A stretch of 64,000 bases of DNA from Serinus canaria (Eukaryota > Chordata > Aves > Passeriformes > Fringillidae), in assembly GCF_022539315.1 (NCBI RefSeq), contig NC_066313.1, positions 23,411,059-23,475,058 on the forward strand, read 5' to 3'. A model generated the notes under the pieces. That model did no database searches and was not told the DNA's origin. It saw nothing but the letters and a program-made list of their open reading frames with translations. This document shows positions 13,011-24,748 of this stretch, piece after piece. Each line of letters opens with the position of its first letter. The stretch's first letter is position 1. The position numbers and the translations under genes are program-made.

Positions 13011-13407
13011 GGAAGCGTTGGGTCTGGAATGGTTGCAGTTGTTACTGTGCTCTGGAAATATCAGTAATGATGAAGTAGAGGCCATAAATTGCTTTGAAAC
13101 CCTCTATGACCCTTTCCCTATTCTCTGTCACGACAGAGATGAACTGTGTGCATTGGAAGTTTCTTTCTCCATCCCCCCTACCCTACCCTCTTCCTTTCTC
13201 CTGTGATTTACCAGATACAATAACCTTTGTGCTTTTTATTGTACACTCAGGAAATAAAATTCCAGTTAAGCCACATTGTGAGTGGCAAAGCAGCCATCAG
13301 CTCAGGTGGACTGAAGAGTGCAGCAGCTCAGAAAACCCAAATCAGGCAGGTTCTACACTCCTTGATGAGCTGAAGAACTGCTCCACTGCCCTTTTCCTGC
13401 CCTGGTT

Positions 13408-13412
13408 TCCCC
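13408..13412 (+). repeat. Target-site duplication TCCCC, left copy
   Basis: TCCCC directly precedes the first base of the solo LTR at 13413, and the same five bases follow its last base at 13798-13802. A 5-bp duplication marks retroviral-type integration and is usual for ERVL-like elements. Confidence 0.75.
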
Positions 13413-13485
13413 TGTGGTATTGTCCACAAGGGTGCCAGGATGAGGGAAGAGACGAGAAAGTTGACTCCATGTATCAGAAGCTTGA

Positions 13486-13491
13486 TTTATT
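13486..13491 (-). terminator. Solo LTR polyadenylation signal
   Basis: TTTATT on the plus strand reads AATAAA on the LTR sense strand. It sits about 75 bp from the 3' end of the LTR, as expected for the R/U5 part. Confidence 0.65.
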
Positions 13492-13624
13492 ATTTTATGA
13501 TAGATAATATATTAAAACTATACTAAAAGAATAGAAGAAAGGAGCTCATCAGAAGGCTAAGCTAAGAATAGAAAAGGAATGAACAACAAAGTCTTGTCTC
13601 TGACCAAGGCAGTCTGGGCAGGTG

Positions 13625-13675
13625 ATCTGTGATTGGCCCTTAATTGGAAACAACCAGATGAGGCCAATCACAGAT
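13625..13675 (-). promoter_or_regulatory. Paired inverted CCAAT boxes in the LTR promoter
   Basis: ATCTGTGATTGGCC (13625-13638) and its exact complement GGCCAATCACAGAT (13662-13675) face each other 23 bases apart. Each arm contains a CCAAT or ATTGG box, the binding site of the NF-Y factor in vertebrate promoters. The pair lies in the U3 part of the LTR, so it is plausibly a viral promoter element. Binding is inferred from the motif only. Confidence 0.5.
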
Positions 13676-13797
13676 TCCCCCTGTTGCATTCCACAGCAGC
13701 AGATAAGGATTGTTTACAGTTTGTTCCTGAGGCCTCTCAGCTTCTCAGGAGGGAAAAATCCTAAGGAAAGGATTTTTCATAAAACATGTTGGTGACA

Positions 13798-13802
13798 TCC
13801 CC
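13798..13802 (+). repeat. Target-site duplication TCCCC, right copy
   Basis: Matches the five bases that precede the LTR at 13408-13412. Confidence 0.75.
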
Positions 13803-14713
13803 CCTCTCATCTAACAGTAACCTGCAGCCACCTAAACTGGTCCAAACCCAACAACCCAGATCCCAAATCTCTCCCTATCAGGTTTAGGCAGAATGACTTA
13901 ACTCTTTGGCTTGGTGGTCATAGGTCCCCATCTGTAACTACACAGGTTTATGGAAGCACCTAGAGTCCCAGAGGAGATATGAGACAGATGAGGTCAATCA
14001 CTTAAAAGCCCTGGCATTACATGTTGGGGCAGTTTTTGGCTTAAACAGAATATTGGGAATCACAGAGGCGAGTTCTCTGTGTTTTGGAAAGGCTGGTGTG
14101 TACGAGGACTTCTGCAGTGATCAATAAAAATGACCATAACTCTGTGGCTCTATCACCCATAAAAACATTGTAAAATACAGAAATGTCAGTTATAGGGCAT
14201 CTCTGAATTAAAATCCTGAGCCTTTGTAGAGGTGAACTGGGGTGAAGACTGAAAAAAAAGAGGCATGGTGTTCACTGGACAAGAACTTTCAATTCACTGT
14301 GTAGCCAGTGGAAGAACAGCTCTCATCTCTCCACCATAATTCCTTTCAGGTCACCAGCTCATGAGCATATCAGAACTGCCAGACAGGCAAGTCCCCTCAC
14401 TCCTGAGGTCTGCCAGCCATGGCCCTTCTGTGTGAGAAGAAGGTGTGAACATCCTTGCAATGACTTGTTCTGCCTTTGAGAAGCTGGTATTCCTCTCAGT
14501 CTAGATTTCCTTCAAGGAGGCATTCACTGGGGTCCTTGTGTGGGCACAGGGCCTCCCTTTAACCTTATACTGCCATCACGGAGAGAGCTGAGCTCCTGGC
14601 CTGAGAGATGCCCACTATATGAGAATTCCTGACTTAGTGGACATTTTTGTATTGGGTAGATAGAGTGCTGGTAAAAGAGTGAGAGAAGTGCTGTTTCTGG
14701 GCACTTCAAGCAA
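13803..14713. other. Unique sequence, no gene recognised
   Basis: About 900 bp right of the solo LTR. There are no frames above 65 codons with any motif and no recognised repeat. Confidence 0.5.
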
Positions 14714-14755
14714 AGCAAATTCAGCTTTCCTTACTGTCAGGCATAGACCTTAATT
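14714..14755 (+). repeat. 42-bp exact direct repeat, copy 1
   Basis: The 42 bases starting AGCAAATTCAGC and ending AGACCTTAATT are identical to 17538-17579. The flanks differ immediately on both sides (A versus C on the left, T versus A on the right). I do not recognise the unit as a known transposon end. Confidence 0.9.
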
Positions 14756-17299
14756 TTTGGCCATAAATCTTGTGCCACAGGATCAAGTAAAAGAAGTTAT
14801 AAATCTCTTAAGGCTTGTAAGACACAATGCCAGATCTAGCCCTTGGAAAAAGGAAGTACAATTCCATTGACTGCCAACACTTGTTTGCATGAGACTTTAT
14901 CTCATTTCCTTTCACTATCCCCAATACCAATGGCTTGTCTGCTTCAACTGTCTCTGAAGTGAATGTTGCTCTGAAAAAAAGAGAGCAGCAGGCTAGTGAT
15001 GGCCAGAAAATGCTATTTCCATACTATTTTCTCATGTTGCCAAAAGTTTTCATTACACAGCACATGCAATACAGCTGGAGGCAGAGAAGGCTCAGGACAA
15101 AGCCACTGTGTCTGCACAGATATCCTTCTTACTCTTTCTGCCAATCCCTCTAGGGTCAAATTCTCTGGCTTGACTTAGAGCATCCTTCAGGCATCATGAG
15201 AGTGGCCCCATAGACACACCAAAAAGAATTAGTGCAGCATTCCCAGACCTTTAGGCACCTCTGGAGTTCCCCTGAAAAGACATGGATGGCCCCTTGTCAC
15301 AGATTATTTCCATCTATAAGAACCTAATTTTGTGAGAACATACACTAAAAAGCCACAGATGGTCTACATCACCACACATCTCCCATTGCTGTTCTCTCAT
15401 GTACAAATACTCTCCACCACTTTGAGCAGCCCAAAATATCCAGATATGCTCAGTAGGGTGCCAATAGAGTGAAGCTGATCAGATGACCTTAGTTACATTT
15501 ATGGCTTTTACACATTCTAGGGAACTCTTTACTTCCAGAGCCACAAGAACCAACCCGGGAAGATACCTCAGCATAAATTCCCCAGCAAGCATGTGTGAGA
15601 CTGATGAACTTCTGAGTCAGTCAGACAATGAGTCATTGCCCTCTGGAGGGGAAAAAAACCAAAACCTGTCAAAGCTGGTTTTCGAAAACAAGAGGGAATT
15701 GTTCAAGTTTAAAAAATAGGTAGGCATTTGGTTGGATTGGGAAAAGTCCTTGTTCTTGTTCCTGTACTTGCCACCTCCCACATCCCAGGTGAGTGCTTTA
15801 GCAGGCCCACACAGCCAATCTCCTCCAAACCTTACAACTTCTGGGACAGCTAATACAAAGCGCAATAGCACCCCCCCTCCCCCACATCTCCCCTTAGGCA
15901 AGAATAAGAAAGTACTTCAATAAGTGAAAAAAAAAAAAAACAAACCAAAAAACCCCAAAATACCTCCAAAAAACTTGAGAAAAGTTTTGGCTTCTAGGAA
16001 CAGGACTAGAGTGAGGGTTTTTATGTGTCTTACAGCTTCCTTGGTTAAACCCTTGGCCCTTGTTTGGTGTTTAGGCCCAGCTGGTCTTTTTCATCAAAAA
16101 TTCCCAGCTGAGATCAAAAACTCCTTCCAAAAATGTTACATAAAAAAAAAAAAAAAAACAACCCAGAACATTTTTGCAATTTCACAAACTGAAAGTCTTT
16201 AATACACAACTGTCAGAAAATTCCCCATTGAGCTTCTGTGAAAGATGCTCCAAGAAACAGCAGTGGTACAAATATTATAAATACCAAGTATCCAGGCTAC
16301 AGGTAAGCAAGGGTTAGATATAAGAGACTCTGACCTTGTTTCTGAATCTCCATATGCCATACTCATTCACTGTGGAAGTATTCAAACAAGCCAACAGTTG
16401 TTCCTTTTCTTTTTGCCAAATAATAAATCTTTCAGACAGCCTCACTGGAATTATTCGGACATGCAAACGGTCAGCTACTGGAATGTGTTTCTTTGCAGGT
16501 TTTGTTGCTCTTCTTCATGTTCCTTGGGTTTCAGGCATCCCCTCATAGCATCCTCTGACGAAATGGGAACACCAAATCATCTTTTTAATTTCACAAGGGA
16601 GCATTAAGTTTTTGTTACACAAAAGGGAGAACAGATGACTGTCCTGTGGAACTATATGGAAGTCACCGCCTTTTTCTTTTGAAGGCTAGTGGTTTGGAAA
16701 TCAATTATGATACTGACATCTGAGTGCCAAAAATGAATTGCTGGGTTAATTGGAGAACTAATAAGACCAAAGGAATGCTGTGGACTTGGATGGGACTGGA
16801 CAATTGTGATCCAGGTAACAGGGCAAGAATCAAATATTTTCATCTGCTAATACATTTGTGTGGAATTTTTAGTAAAAAATTCATAACAACTGTCACCATT
16901 AAAACAAGAAAGAAAGATTAAGGAGTTGAGAAACCACAAGTAGAAAAATGTTTTGAAGATAAAAATCTTTCTTGATCTTAAAAAATCATTTGACTAAGAA
17001 ACTGCTTCCTTCTGCCTGATGTCATTCATTGTAGATCCCAGAATATCAAAGGAGAGCAGTCAAATTATGATGACTGGCAAGGGCCATTATTTAAGCTTGA
17101 CCATTAAAACAGAGGGCAGGGATTAAGGCTAGCTGAGTTTACAGATAAATTTGTAGCAAATGATGTTACTGTAAGCATAGTCAGTGCTGACATCCAACCA
17201 TGTTCAGCTGAAGAAGCAGAGACCCATCTATGCTTCTAAAGACACCAGAAAACAAAAATGAAAAGCATTCCAAAGCACGTACCCTCCTTTTCCTTTTGC
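14756..17299. other. Unique sequence between the 42-bp repeats, no gene recognised
   Basis: About 2.5 kb with no recognised exon. It holds an A-rich tract with CC interruptions at 15927-15977, an 18-base A run at 16142-16158, and otherwise ordinary AT-rich sequence. Confidence 0.5.
15927..15977 (+). repeat. A-rich tract with CC/CCCC interruptions
   Basis: About 14 A followed by CAAACC, AAAAAACCCC and similar units. No LINE or SINE body is evident upstream, so it may be simple sequence. Confidence 0.6.
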
Positions 17300-17535
17300 T
17301 TCCTTTAAGTAGTTCCAACAGATATTTGTCAAACTCTGATTGTTATTTTTTTCCAAAGAAGAAATTCAATAACTGTCTCAGGCAATCTATTTTACTGCAT
17401 AAGTATTCTTACTGCTAGAAAGTTATTCCTAATGTGGAGCAAGAGGATCTAGGTTACAATTTAATCCCATCATTTCTCATTCTTTCCTTGGTGGATGTGG
17501 ACAGCAGTCTTATCTCCACAGATACTGAAGGTCTA
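17300..17535 (-). mobile_element. Old CR1 LINE fragment (minus strand)
   Basis: The plus-strand text TACTGCTAGAAAGTTATTCC TAATGT, followed by CAATTTAATCCCATCATTTC TCATTC and CTTGGTGGATGTGGACAG, follows the antisense of the CR1 3' region. In that antisense the block AAATTTCTTCCTAATATC precedes a stretch on Ts and Cs ending in CTTGTCCT. It is highly diverged, so I take it for an old CR1 subfamily. The direction is inferred from that order. It ends almost exactly where the second 42-bp repeat starts. Confidence 0.55.
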
Positions 17536-17537
17536 AC

Positions 17538-17579
17538 AGCAAATTCAGCTTTCCTTACTGTCAGGCATAGACCTTAATT
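17538..17579 (+). repeat. 42-bp exact direct repeat, copy 2
   Basis: Identical over 42 bases to 14714-14755, 2.8 kb away in the same orientation. It abuts the old CR1 fragment. Perfect identity in otherwise unique sequence points to a recent duplication or to strong constraint. Confidence 0.9.
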
Positions 17580-17773
17580 ACAAGATGATTTCAACTCTTA
17601 CAGCTCATATTTGTATATACACTATGCATATTTATGGCACATGCCAGAGACGACTGCTTTGAATGGATGGTGGCGAGGATTTTGTTGAGGTAAAGAAAAC
17701 AAATTGTCATTGCTGGCATTACAGCACAAGAAACATTTTTCACACACCCTCATAAGCATTCCACACACAGAGG

Positions 17774-17777
<4 letters not shown>
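17580..17777. other. Unique sequence before the TA microsatellite
   Basis: Two hundred bases with no recognised element; the last 20 bases lead into the TA repeat. Confidence 0.4.

Positions 17778-17809
<32 letters not shown>
17778..17809. repeat. (TA)16 microsatellite
   Basis: Thirty-two bases of pure alternating TA. The tyrosine-isoleucine runs in frames crossing it on both strands are translation artefacts. Confidence 0.95.
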
Positions 17810-17812
<3 letters not shown>

Positions 17813-18289
17813 TGTTCCCATTAAAATCAGTGTTGTTTACATACCCTGACAGGTCTGAGGGCAACCTAATGCTACCACAAGTGTGCTCAGTCCACTCTGG
17901 AAGTAAAGAGTTCCCATCTGCACGCAACCCCCCAGTGCACGCACAGGCACAGAGGGCATGAATGCTCGTGGGATTTGTGGTGCAGACTTGCAGATGGTGT
18001 AAATCAGTGTCACTCCTACTCAGCCTAATTCCTATTCAAGCTGGCTATAAGGCATGAACAGACAAATACGTAGATCTCCATGTCTACCCAGCCATATGGG
18101 CTGTGTACCCAGGTGGGTGTGCATTGCATACCTTCCTGGCCTGATGGATGCTGCAGCTCAGCTGCCAGCCCGGCCACCCAAAGCACAAACTTGAGCACCA
18201 TCAAGTTCCCATCCACAGGAAACTGTCTGAGGCCCTGGAAGAAAGGCTGTGAGCAGCACAGTGCGGTGCAGCAGGGCCCTGTTGAACCA

Positions 18290-18540
18290 ATTAGGGTTAA
18301 CACATTTCTGGTTAATGAGAGGTGCCGGTCATGATTGTAAATTAATATTTTCCAGTGGCTACCCATGCACTCAAGTGTCAGTATTGATCAAACTTACCTC
18401 TGCCCAGTTAATGCTGATGGATTCAACAGCAACATACGCCTGCTCATCTGTTACCCAATTAAGATAAGCTCCCAACTCATCCTAATAGCTGTATTTATTG
18501 TCATCAGGAATATTGATGTGTTAACTGCAAGCCACCATAG
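18290..18540. promoter_or_regulatory. Possible conserved non-coding element
   Basis: This stretch is dense in short motifs used by developmental factors: CAATTAG, GGTTAATGAG, AAATTAATATT, CCAATTAAG and AGTTAATGC, interleaved with ATTGATCAA and TATTGATG. It carries no open frame of note and no repeat. The high density of TAAT-type cores in otherwise mixed sequence is what I expect of an enhancer, but the call rests on motif density only. Confidence 0.25.
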
Positions 18541-21500
18541 ACACACGAGCACATGTAAAGGACACAGCGCTGCTCTGGGAATTGTCCCAGGCTCAAACCA
18601 CAGGGAGAAAGCACCTTGTTAGCCTTTGTGTTCTTTTTTCAAGGGAGGCAATGTTTTCTGTGGAGAAGGGGGGAAAAAATGTTCCTCCCCTTCTCTAGAG
18701 TTAGTAGTAGACGAGGTTCAGGCATGCCCCACCCCACATCAGAGAATAAGCAGCGCAGCAAGCTCCACAAATAAACTGCTTCGGCTTGTAAAGACTAAAG
18801 CAAATGGAAGCCTCCTGTTGCACTGGGATCCAGCATGTGAGAAATGCTGGGCATGTAAGGAAAATGCCTATGGGAGGAGGGAAATAAGGATTAATGAGCA
18901 TCTTTTTACATGGTTTTCTAAATTTCTAGCCTGGCTGTCTGAATCAGAAGCTGCTGGGTAGCTAATGGGCCTTGGGTAAGGGACACAACAGCAGCTGTCT
19001 ACACAAAGCAAACAAAAAATAGAGAAAAAAAAAAGAAGATTCTATGAAAAATTTAACATTTTCCTTGCAGTTCAAGGGGTTCATTCCTTAAAGGCCAATA
19101 TACAGCCCACCTGAGATGCACTAGCCCATTCCTGGAAACAGACTCCCACCTGTAGCAAATGGGCTATCAAACAGAGCAAGAGATCTGGACCCATTTACTC
19201 ATAAAAAGGTCATTCTAAACTAAAACAGAAGTGAGAGCTCATAGGAGGCTGGTTCATCTCTGCAGCCAAAGTGCAGCCCTGACAATCCCAGCCAAAGTAA
19301 CCACCCTGTGCAGCCAGGATTGCATGCTGTGTTAAATATAAGCAGAATTTTTTAAAAAGGGGTCATGGATTGGCTCAAAAAGTTAGAAAACTGTTAATGA
19401 GGGTCTTTAATGTGAAACACATCACTGATGCTTTTTCCCTGCCACGTGAGCCAAAGAAGACAGCACCACCTCACTTACACAGGAGCTGAGTTTGGTCCTG
19501 GGAAACTGTTGGAATCTCAAGTCATCAGTAAAAGTCTATCCAGTGTTTTTCATAAGTAGTAGCCTCAATTTGCCTTCCAATTTGACAGATGCCCCCAAGG
19601 CAACTTATGGTCCTTACTAAGCCACAGTTAATGGCAGCTCATGCCGAGTGATAAAAGTTTGAATGGGATCTTGCAAATGGACACTTTTAATCCACCAGAG
19701 GTGGAGCTTACAAGCCTGCTGCCACAGAGTGATGGCAGAGCTCATGCTGCTGCTGCTTCTGTCCAATCTGTCCTTTAGATAAGTGAAGGACACCTCTCTC
19801 CAGGGCTCTTCACTTAGTACTTTTCATCATTCACTAAATTAAAAAGTGAGCAATTGACAGCACAACTTATTAAATGACACGTCTCCCTTCTTCCTCCTAC
19901 CACCATGGCCATGTTTTAACAGCCACAGACACTTTGCTGGTGTCTTTTTAATTTGATTTAACTAAAAAAATAACACAAAAAGCCATTTGGCCTTGTGCCA
20001 CTCAATGTACTGCTATGGAGCAGGCATGAATTATAGGGTAATATTTCACACCCTGTTGTGTCTTATTACTTAACTAATAACAATATTTACCCAGGGTTTT
20101 CCCCATGCAATTCAGACAGGTTTAAAAGAAATCTTGATTAAAGAATGACAGCCAAAGTATTGGATGTTAAGTATAAATAAGAGTAATGTGAAGAGAGTGG
20201 AAGAGCCTACTGTTGCATCCTGGTAGTTTGCAGTAAATCAGTATAATATGAAAGTTCCTCTTTACTGGGCTTCTCCAGTTGTCAACTCCCTTGTTGCAGC
20301 CCGTGTAGAGAAATGCCAGACCTCTGACTTGCACAAGTGCAGCTCTTGTAGGATGCAGGAGCAACACGCAGTATGCCAGATTGAATCACTTATGCTAATT
20401 CCTTAGCCTCTAGACTAAGGGAATAATCAGCCACCTCTCACTTCTTCTGGGGCTAGCCACCAAGAAATTAAATTATTGCGAACTAGAGTATCACAGACTT
20501 CATCTAACATGAGTTCTCTACAACTCTCAGTAGTTTGCAACTACAAAAAGACTTTCAGCTGATAGAAAAAGTCACCTGTAAGAGTATTACCTGTGAAACT
20601 CCCTGCTGAGGCAGACAAAGGCAAGGACCAAGTAAATTACAAGGGTATTAGATGCTACCAGTAAAAGCATTCCCATTCAGGTGAGAGAGGATATGACATT
20701 TTTGCTGGTTCGCATAACTCTCACCAGTCAAGCAGCAACTGTCTCTTGGGTAGATTACCCCTTGTTCTTTGCACCTCGCAATTTCTGCTGAAGTAGTCAG
20801 CACTGCCCTCTGATCAAGGCAGGATACAGAGCTGTCAAAGTCCTTGTCTCACTTCCTTTGGTAATTCTCCAGCTGACTAAGAGACTTAAGCAACACATCC
20901 ATTCACCTACGGAAGGCACTGCAGATTCCTCCCAGCCTAACTGCACTGAGAAAACTCATCTAATACTGTAAATACAAGGACTCCTGTCAAAAGCAAAGAA
21001 GAAAAAATACATTCAAATTTATGTCCAAGTTGCTATTTTCCTGACTGCCTCATAGATTACCTGCCCACTGAAAGGAGGGGGGGGACCATTGCCATTTTCT
21101 ACAGATTCTTATTTTCCCATGGAGATTTTTCCCTCCACAAGTTTACCAAGCTCCAAAGTGATTCCTATGTGAGAGTTGCTAAAATCACTGTGCTGGTAAA
21201 GATGTATGCAAGCCAGGGCTAAGCACTCTAAATAATGTCATTTCTGTAGAATTACTTAAGCTGATGAATGGGCAAAATCCTGGAGTTGTTACTCAAGCAA
21301 AACATCATTCCAAGATGCTGAAAATTTTGAATGAATAAAGGCTTCAGGATTTGGTCCAAGAGACATAATTTTGGAGCAGGCACCTTAAGGAACATGAGTC
21401 TCTTCTGACACGACCTTGTGACACAGGATGCTCTTATGGTCCGGTCCCACATCATACCAGCAGCAATGTGTCACAGACTGCATTTCTGAGAGGACTGTGG

Positions 21501-23472
21501 CTGAGGAGAAGTGAAATGACAAAACATTTACCTCTTTCATCAGGCTCTGCAGCAGTTGTTTTTTTATCCTTCAGTATTTCAGCATTCACCAGCCTTGCTT
21601 CCACATTGGAAAGACAGGGTATGAAACACTTGTTCCTTTCCAAGAGCTTTATCCTGCAGAAGAGCCTACAGACAAGCAGCTGAGCAGTATTTGCATTTGC
21701 AGGGTCTGTATCTGTGCTCAAATGAGATCCAGCTAGGGAAGGTCACAGTGGTACACAAGGACAGGGAGAGACTGAGATCCGGCTTTGTCACCTCACAAAA
21801 GAGGTGACAGGGAAAGGAGCCCTATGAGCCAAGCAGAATGGTGTGGAGGTGGTACCTCTGAGTAACTAAGGAAGCAGGGAATGAAACACCATATCTTGTA
21901 GGGAATGTCCAGTCCCAGCTAAGGGAGCACTTTCTATTTTCCCTTTACACTGACATCACCTGCACCCTGTCTTACCACACATTTCCTCTTCTCCTCTCCC
22001 TAAGTACACCCAGCTGCATTCAGTCCAGCCTTCCTGCTTTCAGGCCTGGACTCCATCAGGTCCTACCCAATCTCTCCCAAGGCCTCTTTTCCCCTACAAG
22101 CACCTACCTAACCTATAGTTCTCTCACACAGCAGTCTCTACTTGCAGCCCTCACAGTTCACACTAGGGAATGGTGTGAACTCATTATTAACTCTGCCAGC
22201 TGTTTTATCACCCTGACTCTCAGCACACCAAGCCAGAAAGGTCTTTGTTCTCCAGGACACCCCTCCCAACTGACTGACTGGGTGGCTTATCACCCAGAAG
22301 CAGCAGCTTTTGCCCTGGCAGCTTATTTCTATGTGCCAATCCTTCTGTGCTAGCAAAAAAGAGCCTTCCCTCTCCTCCACTAGACCCCTACTGCTTGTCT
22401 TTCATTTCTTTCCTAAGGGAAGGTAGAGAATCATACCATCCCTCTTGGCTCAGCTGCTTCTGCTGTGCATATTCTGTCCCTCTGCAGTGGATAGAGCTTT
22501 AAAGCAAAGTAGAAATGGCCTTGGGATAAGAGATCATATCCTTATGGGTTAAATTACAGGCCAGGGGCTAAAACCACTGCCAAAAAGAATAAATGTGGCA
22601 AATAGTACTAGATTATGTTAAGAAAATAGGGATTATACTTTAAAAAACAAAAATTCAGGATGATAGATGTCCCTCAAACCGCTGTGCATATGCTTAATGG
22701 ATCCAAAGCTTTAATGGACCAAATTTAAGGGAGTTCAGGATTCATCCAGTAGAGTCAAGTCAGATAGACCAGACACAGCTCAAGCAAATTATGCTCTTTT
22801 GAGTTATGGGACAGGCCTCAACAAACAGAATGGCAGGTAGGAAAGAAATTATACCTTAAAGTACAGGTCCCATAAACCCTTGTAGTGCCTCAAGCTGTTA
22901 CTGTGAAAATTGTATTTTAACCTTTTATTCCAACTCAGAATAGGCAGAGATATATCTAAGACAGGGAAAGGCAATTTCCATTTTCTCTTAGACTGAGGAT
23001 TTAGCCCTTGAAGGAAGGCTGCAAGGACCATGTGTCCCATTCGTCTCTTGTTTTTTAACAAGAGCACAGGACTTAATATTGGAAGCACTAATTCATGAGT
23101 GATCTTCCACTTCTGTTGACAGACACATACCCAGGCTTCTCCATTTCTCTCTGCTGGATGTCTTTTTCCAAACTCACTCTTTTCCAGTTCATAGCAACTT
23201 CATAATCTGTTATGAGTGGGGGAAGGAAATTAAGCACCCTCTGGAGAAAAAAAAGTAAAAAGAACAGGGAAAAAAAAAAGGAAACTAGGAAGAACTTCTA
23301 GGCAAAAGCCCTAGAAGAAGGACAAATTCTTAATAACAGGGAATCATTTTACAAAACACTGCTTTCCTCTGAAGGCCCAGTGCATAAGCTGCACTGGGAA
23401 AAAGTTCTTGCTGAGGTAGTGGAGAATCCTGAAACACACAGGACCCAGAAGGAGAGAAATGAGGGACTAGAG
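18541..23472. other. Unique sequence, no gene recognised
   Basis: About 4.9 kb of AT-rich sequence with no recognisable exon or mobile element. The part at about 19320-20130 is rich in TTAAT, ATTAAA and TAACTAATAA motifs with no frames, and may hold non-coding regulatory sequence. A G9 run lies at about 21078. Confidence 0.4.
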
Positions 23473-23500
23473 CATGTTTCTCTCTATGTAGAGAAACATG
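23473..23500. repeat. Perfect 11-bp inverted repeat
   Basis: CATGTTTCTCT and AGAGAAACATG flank a 6-base loop (CTATGT). The arms are exact complements, so a hairpin could form in DNA or RNA. No transposon ends or terminator context is evident. Confidence 0.9.
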
Positions 23501-24504
23501 ACTCCCTTAATAACACTCTTTTACATCCTCCTACTTTCCCCCACCCATTCACATAGCCTGCTGCTTCTTCATGGAAAATGTATTTCAGCATCATGTCTCA
23601 AACATTAATATTCTATATCCTTTGTGGTACCCTAACTCGCTTCCAACTCCACTTGCCTGACTTTGCTCACCTTGGCAGGAAGACCATTATACTCATGATT
23701 ACTTTGACAGAACAAACCTCTCCTTTTTACCACATTTCCTCCCTACCCACTGTGGCAGTCATTCTGTAGATCTGCAGCAGCCTAGGACTGCATCTCCCAG
23801 ATATCATGACACCCTTGCACTGTGCTGCTGCCCAGTCCCCAGTGGAAGAGTCTTCAACACTCAGGCCATATCTGCATCACCTTTTGTGTTCTAAGACATG
23901 ATTTTGAGAGTCCTGCAAGTATGGGCTTCCAGGGCCAGTGAAGATACCGAGGCACACAGATTTTTCTCATGAGAAAAATACTGATGTCAGGTCTTGGAAG
24001 TGGTGGTGTGCTGGAAACAGAACTCTAGGGATGAGCACTGGTGTGTGCAGTCCCCCTGTAACCCTGAGACCAAAACAGGTGCCAAGTTTTGCAAGGAAAT
24101 ATGAAATTTCTCATTTTTAGAGCTACCCACATTATTCCTGAGATACCAGAGGCAGAATAAAAGAGAAATTTATATACCAGGAGCTGAAGGAAAGATTATG
24201 ATTTTGCCTGATTTCCTAGCCCCGACTGTTGAAATTCACCTAAAAATTTCAGTATCAAAATGCCTGTGTTTGAGCTAGAATCTCTCTTTTAAATAACAGG
24301 CCAGTCTTGATTTTAAAAACTGATCTATCATTTTTTCAGATTTTTCATCGCAATAAAAAGTTATCCTCATCATGAAAAATGCCTCACGCCCTCTCCCCGT
24401 CTTTTCTGTAATTCAGGATCTAACTACTGGGTCTTGTCAGAATTTTCTTTGCCAAAATTGCTGCAATCTTCTTCCCAAGTAGGTAAACAGGGCCTATGGT
24501 GATG
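23501..24504. other. Unique sequence, no gene recognised
   Basis: One kilobase with scattered frames under 65 codons and no recognised repeat or RNA gene. Confidence 0.45.
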
Positions 24505-24640
24505 CTTCTCAGTCTTCTCTAAATAGATTGAGTTTCCTAGGTAATTTGAGGCATATTTCCAAATTTTGCACTATTCCAGTGGGCTCTTCTCTGAATCCTT
24601 TCCCATTTATCAACAGGCCCTTGATACATTTTGCAACACA
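24505..24640 (-). mobile_element. Possible old CR1 LINE fragment (minus strand)
   Basis: CTCAGTCTTCTCTAAA and, 85 bases on, GGGCTCTTCTCTGAATCC with TATCAACAGG follow the order of a block in antisense CR1 that starts CAGTCTTCTCTCCAGG and goes on to CCCTCCTCTGGA and CCAACAGG. The match is loose, and it may be an old copy or chance. Confidence 0.35.
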
Positions 24641-24748
24641 CTTAAGCTAATGTTGGAAGAAAAATCACTTTTTTTAAACTTTCGAGGCTTTTGTGTGCTT
24701 GATTTCTCACCCGTAACATTATGCATAACTACATACCATATGCAGTAC

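Larger units (their letters stand above)
13413..13797 (-). mobile_element. Solo LTR of a passerine endogenous retrovirus
   Basis: A 385-bp unit that begins TGTGGTATTG and ends TTGGTGACA on the plus strand, so it has TG...CA ends, and it is flanked by TCCCC on both sides. Read on the minus strand it starts TGTCACCAACATG and contains an AATAAA poly(A) signal (TTTATT at 13486-13491) about 75 bp before its end, which fixes the orientation. Two CCAAT-type boxes form a 14-bp inverted repeat (13625-13638 and 13662-13675). The stretch near its 5' end, a mirrored GGATTTTT/AAAAATCC, is one I recall from passerine LTRs. No internal viral sequence is present, so it is a solo LTR left by recombination between two LTRs. 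The 5-bp duplication suggests an ERVL-like element, but the family is not certain. Confidence 0.85.

Noticed and set aside
17622..17961. Frames with tyrosine-isoleucine runs
   Set aside because: The runs are the (TA)16 microsatellite read as codons.
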